Of a stretch of 64,000 bases of DNA, positions 42,123 through 51,203 are shown piece after piece. The position numbers were made by a program, and so were the translations under genes. The stretch lies in NCBI RefSeq assembly GCF_000150955.2, contig NC_011671.1, positions 248,001-312,000 of the forward strand. The letters are read 5' to 3'. Below the pieces are notes generated by a model. That model made no database searches. It saw nothing but the letters and a program-made list of their open reading frames with translations, and was not told the origin of the DNA. Source of the DNA: Phaeodactylum tricornutum CCAP 1055/1 (lineage: Eukaryota > Bacillariophyta > Bacillariophyceae > Surirellales > Neidiaceae). Within the stretch, counting starts at the first letter, position 1. Each line of letters starts with the position of its first letter.

Positions 42123-42770
42123 TCACTCCTTATTTGCCTCCTTTTTTTGTAATTCGTCGTCAACTGTTGCTGCTCTTCGTAGTGCTTTTTCCAGAAACGA
42201 GTAGCGTTCTAGAACGTCTTCGACAGTATCGTCGGAGGTGATTGGAAGGTTCACGCTCTCTATTAAATCTGACGGCATGCCAACGGTATCTACAAAGAAA
42301 GAACGAGGATCGATAATTCCTTTCGTCTTTTGAACTGCCACTCCTTGAACAATCATCTGTGCACGAATACGTTCGTTTTGCCCCGGATACCTAAAGTTTT
42401 GAACCATCCATATTGTGCGTTGGTCTAGGCCGGCAACGTACGTGTCAACCTGGAACTTTCGAAAAACAGGGCGAATCTCCTGTCGATAGCGTATACACGA
42501 ACCGGAAACAATAAAGTTTGTTCCGCTTTGTAGCATACTGGTCAGCATTCCGTTGGCGGCTGTAAGTTCCCAACGGGCTAACTCTGCATGGGATAAATAT
42601 GCAGCGTTGTTCAAGTGTCCGAGGTAATCCACGTCAAATAAACCAAGGCGAGCGTTGTAGACGTATGGCTTATCCGGTCCCAGACCTGGCCAGTCAACGG
42701 TACCCTGCCGACGCTTCCAAAGTCCTTTGGCGATACTAACGATGGTTCGCGGAGTGTGAATCAGTCCCAT
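42123..42770 (-). CDS. THEM6-like hotdog-fold thioesterase
   Basis: The product is 215 residues with one hotdog domain. The signature strand and helix read GLFDVDYLGHLNNAAYLSHAELARWEL, where Asp, His and Asn sit as in the 4HBT_2 thioesterases. The block SGTNFIVSGSCIRYRQEIRPVFRKFQVDTYV and the closing QNFRYPGQNERIRAQMIVQGVAVQK also fit the THEM6 (DSCD75) branch. The family hydrolyses fatty acyl-CoA or acyl-carrier esters, but THEM6 members are poorly defined. No clear organelle signal is seen; the Lys-rich end (KKEANKE) is likely exposed. Confidence 0.8.
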   Translation of the reverse strand: MGLIHTPRTIVSIAKGLWKRRQGTVDWPGLGPDKPYVYNARLGLFDVDYLGHLNNAAYLSHAELARWELTAANGMLTSMLQSGTNFIVSGSCIRYRQEIRPVFRKFQVDTYVAGLDQRTIWMVQNFRYPGQNERIRAQMIVQGVAVQKTKGIIDPRSFFVDTVGMPSDLIESVNLPITSDDTVEDVLERYSFLEKALRRAATVDDELQKKEANKE

Positions 42771-43301
42771 TCTTGCTTGCTAGCTTTGAGAATGGCTCTG
42801 TCTTGTCTGAATACAGTACCGCTATTCTCTTGCATTAGATGTGGTAGTTTTTTTTTTGGAGAGTTTTATATGGTTGGCAGGTGACACTCACACTCCGCAT
42901 TCGTTTCCATGTGGTTCTTTTCGACGGTTATATCGTGAACGCGTCGATGGAGCTGACCAAATGATGCGACAGAAGTTGCTCGGTTGTCGAATTTTACCCT
43001 TTTGAAAGGCGCTTCTATGCGACAAGTTTAGTAGAATATGTTTTCGGGAGCAATCATTTTTTATTGGCTCCCAATGACTGAGAAGCTTCCCATAGACATG
43101 TAAGTGACAGACAAAAAAGCATCAAACAGGAATACAGCACTGTCGGCACATCCAGCAATCTCGTCATTTTATGTCAGGAACATCAGCGTAGGGTCACCTA
43201 CAAACTTCATTCAGTGAACACTGTTTAGGTCAGATGGAAAGAATAGGCTAGAGTTCGCACGTGGTACTTCACAGTATACATATTGCCGTATCAGAGTTGT
43301 G
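42771..43301. other. Divergent intergenic region
   Basis: About 530 bp between divergent genes. A poly-T run lies near 42849-42857. I see no gene and no exact copy of the recurring nonamer. Confidence 0.4.
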
Positions 43302-44189
43302 ATGCATCGACAATCCAAAGCCAAACAATTCGTGTGGATGACCTGTCTTATTCTGATGCAGCATGTCCTCTGCGACAGGCCGACTATCGCTGTAGGTGAA
43401 CCACTCAAAGTCGCCATGGCTGGGTTTCCTCGCAGTGGATCCCATACATTGGCATACGCCTTGGAGAGTCTCGGATTCCGAACCTGCCATGGACAAGAAA
43501 TCGGGCGAAACGTTTTGGGAACACACGGAGCTCTAGCAAGTGCCCTACAGGACAATGACATCGACGCGATTCTGAGAGAAACCAGCACTCTGCGATGCAA
43601 CGCAACGCTCGAACTGCACGCAATATTTTGGCAAGAGCTTGCTGACGCAAGTCCAGATACAAAATTTATTGTCCTTTTGCGAGATTTTGATTCCTGGTTT
43701 GACAGTGTAGTTGCATTTTTGAACGGGATGGCTCCTTTGTATAGATATCCGCTAAGATTTGTCCCTTTTTTCAGTCGAAATTTTGATATGGCGACCGGTT
43801 TGGCGCGATACCGGGACGGCATGACTTACGAAGGTGCAGTTCATTATTTGCAGAATCCTGCAACGGAATATCATACAAATCTACTCCGAGCTTCGCATAG
43901 CCAATTCCATGAGCTGATCCTCGAGCGTATTGCCAAGGAACCCGAACGCTTTTTGGCGTTGAGCTTGACTGATGGCTTTCCACCATTGTGTGATTTTCTG
44001 CAGATTGCCTGGGAAGACTGCCCAAAAGTGGATTTTCCGCGACTAGGTGATCGGACCGCTGTCCGTACTGTTGGCCGATTCCTTCGAATATTGGAGATAA
44101 GTTTGTACGTCCTTCCTATTTTGCTACTGTACAGCGCATGGAAGATGATGAAACGTGCCAAAACTTTTGGAAAAGTGAAAATAGGCTGA
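43302..44189 (+). CDS. Membrane-anchored sulfotransferase-like protein
   Basis: From the ATG at 43302 this is 295 residues. The N-terminus has a signal segment (FVWMTCLILMQHVLC). The P-loop-like PAPS 5'-phosphosulfate motif AGFPRSGSHTLAYALESLG follows near residue 38. FIVLLRDFDSWFDSVVAFLNG near 123 fits the 3'-phosphate binding region of the Sulfotransfer_4 group, and ELILERIAKEPERFLALSLTDG near 200 matches the later helix. A C-terminal membrane helix (ISLYVLPILLLYSAW) ends the protein, so the catalytic part would be held in the lumen of the secretory path. The acceptor is unknown; such enzymes usually modify carbohydrates or lipids. Confidence 0.75.
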   Translation: MHRQSKAKQFVWMTCLILMQHVLCDRPTIAVGEPLKVAMAGFPRSGSHTLAYALESLGFRTCHGQEIGRNVLGTHGALASALQDNDIDAILRETSTLRCNATLELHAIFWQELADASPDTKFIVLLRDFDSWFDSVVAFLNGMAPLYRYPLRFVPFFSRNFDMATGLARYRDGMTYEGAVHYLQNPATEYHTNLLRASHSQFHELILERIAKEPERFLALSLTDGFPPLCDFLQIAWEDCPKVDFPRLGDRTAVRTVGRFLRILEISLYVLPILLLYSAWKMMKRAKTFGKVKIG

Positions 44190-44600
44190 CTAATTGCGAT
44201 TGACGTTGCTGCTAACCCTCTCCAAGAGACTTTTGACTTAAGTGTTGCGAGAATTATCAAACATCGACGAAAGAGTAACTTACAGTTAGAAGAACTCCAG
44301 CTTCTCGACATACGTAAAGAAGGAAACAACCCCCCAACGAAATATATGGGCAACAGTACTGGGTTCCTATCCACACCACCAAGACAAACATTCCATAACA
44401 AGGCCAGATTGTTCAAAGAGTAGAATCGTGCTGAGCATTTTGACAAAACGAAAAAGGGAGCGGATACTCGACTTTCAGCTCTTCGCTCAGTATGAACTGA
44501 TCTAATTATAGAGCAGGGACAACGGTCCTTTGTATAATTGATTCCAGCTTTTTAGAATAAGCTGGAAATTTGTGCGGGAATCACCATTAGTAATCGGCGA
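44190..44600. other. Intergenic region
   Basis: About 410 bp between converging genes. Nothing is seen except a near palindrome AGCTTTTTAGAATAAGCT near 44548-44565, which could be a 3'-end hairpin. Confidence 0.4.
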
Positions 44601-46772
44601 TTACAATCCCAGCCGAAGCAATTTAGCGATTTCCTCATATCCCCGTTCGTTTGCCCAGCCTTCTGCTGTGAATCCAACAAAGTCGGGGAGTGCCAATGGT
44701 CGTGTGTAGTGACCAGTCCCGAGCTGCGATCGACTCGCTCCTTTTTGGAGAAAGAATCGCACCAAAAACCGGTCCCCAGCCCAAGCGGCATTCAATAATG
44801 GAGTGAAGTTCCCCCGATCACATGTTTCAATATCAGCTTTTTTGGTTTCAACCAGCCAGCGCACCACTTTGTGCCGTTGATGGATTACAGCTAGGTTTAG
44901 GATGGAATTTCGCTCGCAAACGACACCACTGCTGTAGTTGACGTCAAAGCGGAAATCTCTTTCAGCCATACCAATCAATTTCTCTATGGACTGAAGCTGA
45001 TCACCCTTGAGGAGAATCGCCGACGCTCTGGAAAGTAGATCGTCCCAGGCCTTACGAGATCGTTCAGTCTCCGTGTGCAACTGCGTCAGGTACAGCTCGT
45101 GCCAAGGTTTGCGGGGTCTTCGTGGTAGCTTCCAATGCGCTGGACAAAGTTGTCTGAAAACATCGCCGCGTTGTTGCAGGGCTTGACGAGTCTTTTTCGA
45201 GATACACAAGAGCTTGGAGTGCTCCACTGGATTCAGATACTGAAAAATATGCACAACGACATCATCGGGGCACCCCAAGGCTGCGTCGAATATAAAGGAG
45301 AGATCCAGAGGCGGCCGACTGTCTAAAATGCGTCGAGATCGCTCTTGTTCTTCCAGAAAAGCGTCAATCAGTACAAGCTCCGGATGGTCCAGTGTGAACA
45401 GGGAGCGCTTTGTAGTCACAGTGCTAGAAGCTGGGGATCCTTCTGGTGTAACTACCGTATTGTGCAACGGCGAGCATAGACTTGCAGCGGTCATTTTGGA
45501 TGCAGACGGCAAAGCGATGGTCAATTCTCGCTGTCGTTTACGCCGTTGAACCTTCCACTGGTTCTTCCGTACTCGCAACCATTCGCCAAAGTCATCTCGA
45601 TCCAAACTAACGATCTCTTCAACATCTTTTTCCAATCGTTCCAGCTTCTTTTGGTTCCACGAGTAAGCCGTTTTCCACATCGTGGTTCGCGTCCGCAACC
45701 AGGTGGGAAAGTTGTCGAAACCCTGCGGTGTCCAAAAATCAATTGCTACTCTATCGGGGAAACGATCAGCGTTCCGAACCTCATCCACTATTGTTTCTTC
45801 TACAGATGGAAGACGGTAACGCTTCCGCCAAGCAGCCTTGCGAATCTGCAACCACTGGTGAAAATCGGCCACGGGCTGCAGAAACAGCGCGGCACGATGT
45901 CCTTCATCGGGATCGCACTCGAAGGAAAAGGCCGAGTCTTCGTACACTAGGGGCTTTCCGTGCGCGTCCCGGAACAGTGGATTCAAAATGGGCGGAGGAG
46001 GCTTCCATGAATTCGTCTTTTTGTGGGGTTTGAAATGGCTTGTGTTGGACGGTTTGGATGCTTTGTCTTGGGAATTCAACGGTGCAAAGTGCCTCTTGTC
46101 TGGCACGGATAGCTGTGTAGTCCGTGCAGTAGTCGCTGAGGAAGAGACAAAGGACCGGGGCACGGGAATGTTTCGATAAACGAAAAAGGCTGCTTGGGCC
46201 GCACGAATACTGCCATCCGGAATCGGCATCACGCTACCCGCCGCCGCTGCCACGGCCTCGTCCCGTTTCATTCGGGCCAACTCGAGGGCCGCCGGATACC
46301 TCAAAAGGACCAGTTGGACATGATTTTTCGAACGCAAAGCGTTTGTGGCGTTTGATAAGGTTCCAAAACTCGGAACGACGATTCCATTAATCGAAAGTAT
46401 ACAATCTCCGGGCAAAACAGTCCTAGGCGTCGGATGAGACGGGAGCGAAGTAAGGTAGCGGGGAACCGTGCCGATATCGACGCGGTTCTGCCAGAAGAAC
46501 CACGGATTTAAAGTGGATTCCACGCTCCACAGATTTTGCACCAAGGAAGCGATATGGAGAGCCTTCGATTCCCCCACAACTAGGTATGACTTTTCGAAAA
46601 GACTGAGCGACAGGCCCCAGGATACGGAGGGAGAAGGTCGATCCAAGGTTAGAAGAATAAACTTGAATCGAGGTGGAGAGGGGGGAACCACAGCCTCCTT
46701 GAGATGGCTTTGGTTCATTGCATTAGGATTAGAGTGAGCCAAGGAGTTCCCGAGAGCCAAAGTTCGTGACAT
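44601..46772 (-). CDS. PDZ, W-repeat, F-box and ankyrin protein
   Basis: The product is 723 residues with an unusual domain order. The N-terminal 160 residues hold a PDZ-like end (PGDCILSINGIVVP and LVLLRYP). About residues 300-430 contain three repeats built as F..WL..R...W: DFHQWLQIRKAAWRKRY, NFPTWLRTRTTMWKTAY and DFGEWLRVRKNQWKVQ. An F-box follows near 500-540 (PDDVVVHIFQYLNPVEHSKLLCISKKTR), and the C-terminal 100 residues are ankyrin-like (NSILNLAVIHQRHKVVRWLVE, NFTPLLNAAWAGDRFLVRFFLQKG). F-box proteins recruit targets to SCF ubiquitin ligases; the PDZ or ankyrin part could choose the target. No closely matching family is known to me. Confidence 0.7.
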   Translation of the reverse strand: MSRTLALGNSLAHSNPNAMNQSHLKEAVVPPSPPRFKFILLTLDRPSPSVSWGLSLSLFEKSYLVVGESKALHIASLVQNLWSVESTLNPWFFWQNRVDIGTVPRYLTSLPSHPTPRTVLPGDCILSINGIVVPSFGTLSNATNALRSKNHVQLVLLRYPAALELARMKRDEAVAAAAGSVMPIPDGSIRAAQAAFFVYRNIPVPRSFVSSSATTARTTQLSVPDKRHFAPLNSQDKASKPSNTSHFKPHKKTNSWKPPPPILNPLFRDAHGKPLVYEDSAFSFECDPDEGHRAALFLQPVADFHQWLQIRKAAWRKRYRLPSVEETIVDEVRNADRFPDRVAIDFWTPQGFDNFPTWLRTRTTMWKTAYSWNQKKLERLEKDVEEIVSLDRDDFGEWLRVRKNQWKVQRRKRQRELTIALPSASKMTAASLCSPLHNTVVTPEGSPASSTVTTKRSLFTLDHPELVLIDAFLEEQERSRRILDSRPPLDLSFIFDAALGCPDDVVVHIFQYLNPVEHSKLLCISKKTRQALQQRGDVFRQLCPAHWKLPRRPRKPWHELYLTQLHTETERSRKAWDDLLSRASAILLKGDQLQSIEKLIGMAERDFRFDVNYSSGVVCERNSILNLAVIHQRHKVVRWLVETKKADIETCDRGNFTPLLNAAWAGDRFLVRFFLQKGASRSQLGTGHYTRPLALPDFVGFTAEGWANERGYEEIAKLLRLGL

Positions 46773-47616
46773 GATGACAATTTAGAAAACAATAGCCAGT
46801 CCGATATGAGCTCACTGTCAAAGAGTTTCGCGCTTTACTGTCCACTGCCAACGCAGCGCTGCGATCAGCTCGCACCAGAATTGACTGTGACAGTGAATCA
46901 TCGCCTTCGCAGCTATTGCGACAAATGAAAATGTCGCAATCAACATGGAAAAACCCAACGTCAAGTGTCTGTCGTGTGGACGTTGCATTTCAAACAGGCT
47001 GGTCTTGAAGATCGTGGTATAATTTGTGTCTCATTAAAGTTACATATAATACTACCTCTCGTTAGCTTCAGAAGTAGACTAGTGATCTTGTTTCAGCTAC
47101 AACCTAGTCTTGAATGATTCAAGTCCACCGTCGCTGCAGTTCTCTACGTGAAACAACAGCGAAACGAAGATAGGGGTTATTGTGTTCATTTTGCCATAGT
47201 TCAAGGTATCAAAACATGAAAATACGCTGACTTATGACTTTTTCATTCACTGTCAATTGTTAACATTCATTTCTAGTTTAAGGATGATATCACATGTATG
47301 TACCGTTGACTTTCCTGCAGAGTTGCGAGAATAGTTCGAAGCACGAGAAGAGGTCATCTTCATTGCCTGCCCCATATCGATATTATGCATCAAACAAGAA
47401 TCAGTTATGCATACCGACCGAATATGTGATCATTGTGCCATAATCATTTCGTTGTTGGTGGAAAGCCATCAAATCACGTAAGGTGAAAAAAATTTAACCA
47501 GTGGAAACGTTATTGATGCAATTTGATCGACTGCCATTTGTTTGTCATCTCGCGTTGGCAACAGGTGCAATGAAAGAATCGTGGCTTCCGTCGTCATACA
47601 ATCCAGTAATCCGATG
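46773..47616. other. Intergenic region with several initiator-like motifs
   Basis: About 840 bp. TCACTGTCA occurs at 46812-46820 and 47247-47255 (plus), and TCACTGTCACAGTCA at 46882-46896 (minus). The minus one fits the F-box gene. The copy at 47247 has no gene downstream in sense, so an unannotated transcript is possible. Confidence 0.4.
46882..46896 (-). promoter_or_regulatory. Overlapping TCACTGTCA and TCACAGTCA motifs
   Basis: On the minus strand the sequence reads TCACTGTCACAGTCA, two overlapping copies about 110-124 bp upstream of the F-box gene's ATG at 46772, in sense. A start-site role is inferred. Confidence 0.4.
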
Positions 47617-49026
47617 TCAAAACATTCTCGGGGACTTCTCTGTTTTTTTCTCTAAACTGATGCGGCGCACATTCGCAAGCGAAACAGACCGCTCCGTCAG
47701 AAATGGCTTGAGGTCTTGGCCATGTAGGTGGAGCAATGCTGTATTCACTGCGGTCAAAGTCTGATACTGTGCCGTGGTCAAATCTTGCATTCGACTTTGT
47801 ATACTTCGTATGCGTTCTTGGGTCTCCTGTTGAGAGGTTTTCAGCAAAGCGGCTTCGATAGCTGCCTCTTCCTCGTGTTCCGTTACGGCCACCGCATCAC
47901 AAATGACAGCAATCACTAGACTGTACAAAATGAAAGAAGTTGCCACCAAGAAGGTCCCAAAGACGGCCCAGGCCCAGTAGTATTCCTCCATGAGTTCCCG
48001 AACAATGTCCGCCCATTCCAATGTCATCATCGAGAACAGTGTAAAAAGAGATGAATCCAGTCGACTGAAGTAATCCTCGCTAGTGATGCCGTCCACAAAG
48101 GCATCCCGGAAGAATTCTGTGCACAAAACAGCGTAGACGTAGAGAATAAGCACCAAAAGAGCAATGATTGCTCCCATACTTGGGGCGACTTGAAAAATTG
48201 CCAGAATGAGATTGCGCAATACCGTGAGACGAGTGATTAGCCGAAGAGTTCGAAAAATTCGAAACGCACGGACAACTTGAAAACCTTCCAAACTCCAGCT
48301 CGTGACAACGATTACGAGATCAAAAAGCAGCCAGGCATCTTTTACTAAGTGCGGGCCGTGATACATGGCTTGCAATCCTAATTCGATTGTAAAAACAATC
48401 AAGAAAGCCTTGTCTGTTGCTTCGAAAGCATTCCTGACCTTGTCGTTGTCGGTTGCAAAGTCAAAAGTAGCCACACCCATCATAATGGAGTTGATGATGA
48501 TCAAGACGATGATGAAGAGCTGCACACGATCATTATTCACTAGCTTGCCGGCAAACTGGCGAGTTTTCCTGATGGTGGAAGCGTACGACGGTGGAAGTGT
48601 TGGGGGTTTCTCCTTCTTCCGTTCTTCCGAGTTGCTTCTTTCATTGCTCGCGTGGCTCTTTATACTGGAAGTAATAACCTTTTCGTTGCAAGCAGGTGCA
48701 GTATCTTCTGGTATAGCTGAGAAGGATGAATCACTAGGGTCTTCCGCCTCGTCATGATGAACGGAGCGCACCGATAGATTACTACTGGAAGCGTCGGCCG
48801 AAGTAGTAGCCGCGGTATGAGACGAGTACTCCTCATCGCCCCCTTGGAGCGACTCGTCACGGCGGTGCACAGTTTCAAGGCGTTCCGGTGTCTGCAGTTT
48901 TTCCTGCAGCAGAGATGAAGAGATCATAATGCGGACGCGTTTTCCGGGTTGGTTACGGTTGGCGTCTTCGAGTTTTTCCGGCTCTACCACTTTGTCTTGG
49001 CCGTTCTCCACGATTCCTTGCATCAT
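47617..49026 (-). CDS. Single-domain voltage-gated Na+/Ca2+ channel (EukCat/BacNaV type)
   Basis: The product is 469 residues with one six-helix channel unit, so it would assemble as a tetramer. S1 (FIIVLIIINSIMMGV) is near residue 165, S2-S3 follow (FTIELGLQAMYHG, LFDLVIVVTSW), and S4 near 250-275 has arginines every third residue (RAFRIFRTLRLITRLTVLR). The pore loop near 329 reads SLFTLFSMMTLEWADIV, where BacNaV channels have TLESW. S6 (FILYSLVIAVICDAV) leads into a charged helix that could form a coiled coil. The N-terminal 150 residues are polar and probably disordered. Diatoms use EukCat channels for fast Na+/Ca2+ action potentials in the plasma membrane; subclass (A, B or C) is unresolved here. 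Confidence 0.85.
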   Translation of the reverse strand: MMQGIVENGQDKVVEPEKLEDANRNQPGKRVRIMISSSLLQEKLQTPERLETVHRRDESLQGGDEEYSSHTAATTSADASSSNLSVRSVHHDEAEDPSDSSFSAIPEDTAPACNEKVITSSIKSHASNERSNSEERKKEKPPTLPPSYASTIRKTRQFAGKLVNNDRVQLFIIVLIIINSIMMGVATFDFATDNDKVRNAFEATDKAFLIVFTIELGLQAMYHGPHLVKDAWLLFDLVIVVTSWSLEGFQVVRAFRIFRTLRLITRLTVLRNLILAIFQVAPSMGAIIALLVLILYVYAVLCTEFFRDAFVDGITSEDYFSRLDSSLFTLFSMMTLEWADIVRELMEEYYWAWAVFGTFLVATSFILYSLVIAVICDAVAVTEHEEEAAIEAALLKTSQQETQERIRSIQSRMQDLTTAQYQTLTAVNTALLHLHGQDLKPFLTERSVSLANVRRISLEKKTEKSPRMF

Positions 49027-49974
49027 CGGATGGCTAAGCGATCGTTTGGGTTGCTCTGGCGAATTGAAAGTAAGGGGCGTTCTACCTTCTCGCAGCGCTG
49101 TGCACCTCTTTCAATAGAGTAGGCTATCGAAGGTAGTCTCGAAGGCTTTGATTGCTGGCGATATCGCAGATTTCGGCGTCCGTAAAATCAGGACGTCGTG
49201 TTGGTATTGTGTTGCTGCAGAGGCCTGCCGTGCAGAAAGTGCTTTTCCCAGGACTGCCGCGTTGGAACTGCTGGCGATGACAAGAAGACTAGTAGAGGCT
49301 TGAGAAGAACGTAAATACCGTACGAATGGATAAATAGAACCAAGTAGGCATGCCGTCATTTATCAGTAAAGTAAGTTAGATAAGGTCAGTGCGTTCATGC
49401 ATGAGTGTAAAAGAGAGCTAAGTATTCCAATTGCAATACACTGGGAAGAAAGGCTCGACAGTACCGTGTTGGGCCTGAGGGCTAATCAAGCGCGAGCATT
49501 CTGGTGTACCGAGCCTGGGCCACTACCGTTTTCATATTGCAGAAAATTTCTTTCCCACCAGGTTCGATATCGGAACGGAACACTGATTTACACAGTTCGC
49601 ACTCTCTTTCACTTTTATACGACAGTCCCAAACCTAACTACCGAGTTCCTCTCGACAGTGATATTTCACTGGGATGACGGCCGCCGCGTTCCCTTTATCC
49701 GGAAAATATAGATATAGAAGTTGACAAGTTATACCCTTTCTGACTGTGAGAAATACCTGTGGCCCTAGTCGACGTCATCACACTCTTCTGACACACCACA
49801 GACCCTCCGGATACCAAGGGATCTTGCTTTTTCCTTGGCCACATGACCACGCATCTCAAATGAAGAGGATGGAATGTAACTGTAAACCACGAGAAGTCTA
49901 GTCAATGCAATAGTTACTGCAAATACTACTTTTTCCCCTTCCGCACGCGCTCGACCTGATTTCCTCACGAAGCT
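49027..49974. other. Divergent intergenic region upstream of channel and methyltransferase
   Basis: About 950 bp. TCACAGTCA occurs at 49741-49749 on the minus strand, in the sense of the channel gene but 715 bp upstream, so a long or spliced 5' leader is possible. An 82-codon minus-strand frame at 49359-49111 and a 104-codon plus frame at 49397-49711 are unrecognised and not claimed as genes. Confidence 0.4.
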
Positions 49975-50832
49975 ATGTCGACTAGAGATGAACACGCAGT
50001 GTCCCAAAGAAAGACGCAACCACAGACCGGTGACGCAGTCGCAATAACTCCCAACCATGACACTGTCGACGACGATAGCCGTGATAGTTTCGAGTCTTTC
50101 ACGGTACCTCGTTCTACAAGTTCAAAGGTTCCGCCTGTCGTTCCCAAACTCAACTCAACGTACGGAAGTCACGACTACTGGGAAGATCGTTTTGAAAACG
50201 AAGACAGTTTTGAATGGCTGCTCTCTTACGAACAACTTGCAGCCCAAATTGAACCCCATCTCCTGCCGGTCAGTCGCATTCTCGTCGTCGGGTGCGGCAA
50301 CGCTCCATTTTCCGCCGACCTCTACGATGCCGGATATCACAATATTGTCAACGTAGACTATTCCGAAACGGTAATTGCCAATATGCAACAAAGGCACCTA
50401 ACGGAGCGCCTCCAAATGGAATGGCTTGTCATGGACATGACAGATCTGTCGGCATTGATGGACGCCAGTTTCGATGTCGTAATCGACAAGGCTGCCATGG
50501 ATGCTATCATGACCAAAGAAAGCGATGTTTGGAATCCCGATGCTTCTGTAGTACGAGCTAGTCGTGACATGTGTCGACATATCTCACGAATCCTCCGACC
50601 GGACGGCGGTGTATTTCTACAAATCAGCTTGGCACAACCACATTTTCGCAAACGGTATCTTTTGGCGTGGCATGGGAATCCAGGGGCGGACGAAGCGGAC
50701 GACTCGTACGCAGCCGACTTTGGGTGGACGTACCGGGCCGAAGCGGCCGGTCGCCCCGAGTCGTCAGCCGGCATGTTTGGACACTTTCTTTACGTAATGA
50801 TTAAAAGCACCAGGCCGGTCACATCGACATAA
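49975..50832 (+). CDS. eEF1A lysine methyltransferase-like enzyme (EEF1AKMT4/METTL13 type)
   Basis: The product is 285 residues. After a polar N-terminal 60 residues the domain opens with YGSHDYWEDRFENEDSFEWL, the lead-in of this methyltransferase branch. The S-adenosylmethionine site is ILVVGCGNAPFSADLYDAGY (motif I, about residues 101-120), followed by IVNVDYSETVI (motif II), EWLVMDMTDLSAL and FDVVIDKAAMDAIM (post-I). VRASRDMCRHISRILRPDGGVFLQIS matches motif III. Members such as EEF1AKMT4 and METTL13 methylate lysines on translation elongation factor eEF1A in the cytosol. No targeting signal is seen. Confidence 0.8.
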   Translation: MSTRDEHAVSQRKTQPQTGDAVAITPNHDTVDDDSRDSFESFTVPRSTSSKVPPVVPKLNSTYGSHDYWEDRFENEDSFEWLLSYEQLAAQIEPHLLPVSRILVVGCGNAPFSADLYDAGYHNIVNVDYSETVIANMQQRHLTERLQMEWLVMDMTDLSALMDASFDVVIDKAAMDAIMTKESDVWNPDASVVRASRDMCRHISRILRPDGGVFLQISLAQPHFRKRYLLAWHGNPGADEADDSYAADFGWTYRAEAAGRPESSAGMFGHFLYVMIKSTRPVTST

Positions 50833-51203
50833 TCCAAAGATAATCACACCGCAGAAAGGCGCTCTTTTTGATTCTACAAAAAAGACGAATCATGGATTAT
50901 CAGAGAACAAATGCGAGAAAGCAGTGCTCTCGCATAGACAACCATATATTACGAACGACAACAGACCTATCATTACATTGGGTCTAAAATTATACGATCT
51001 ATCTAAGCCAACAACCAGACCAAAAAAAGTCGCTACGGATCCATACAATCCGACAAGGATTGGAAGAGAGCCAACTTGGCCTGACCGGAGCATTATCATG
51101 GTAGCGACAACAGTACTGTTTCCCAGTAGACAGTATCACGCGTATGTTCTCGGTAATTTTGAACACCGAGGCTAACTGTCGTTGGAAAACGACATTTGCT
51201 CGG
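50833..51203. other. Intergenic region
   Basis: About 370 bp between converging genes, with no supported gene. Confidence 0.4.

Noticed and set aside
49111-49359. 82-codon minus-strand frame upstream of the channel
   Set aside because: It has no recognisable feature; more likely leader sequence.
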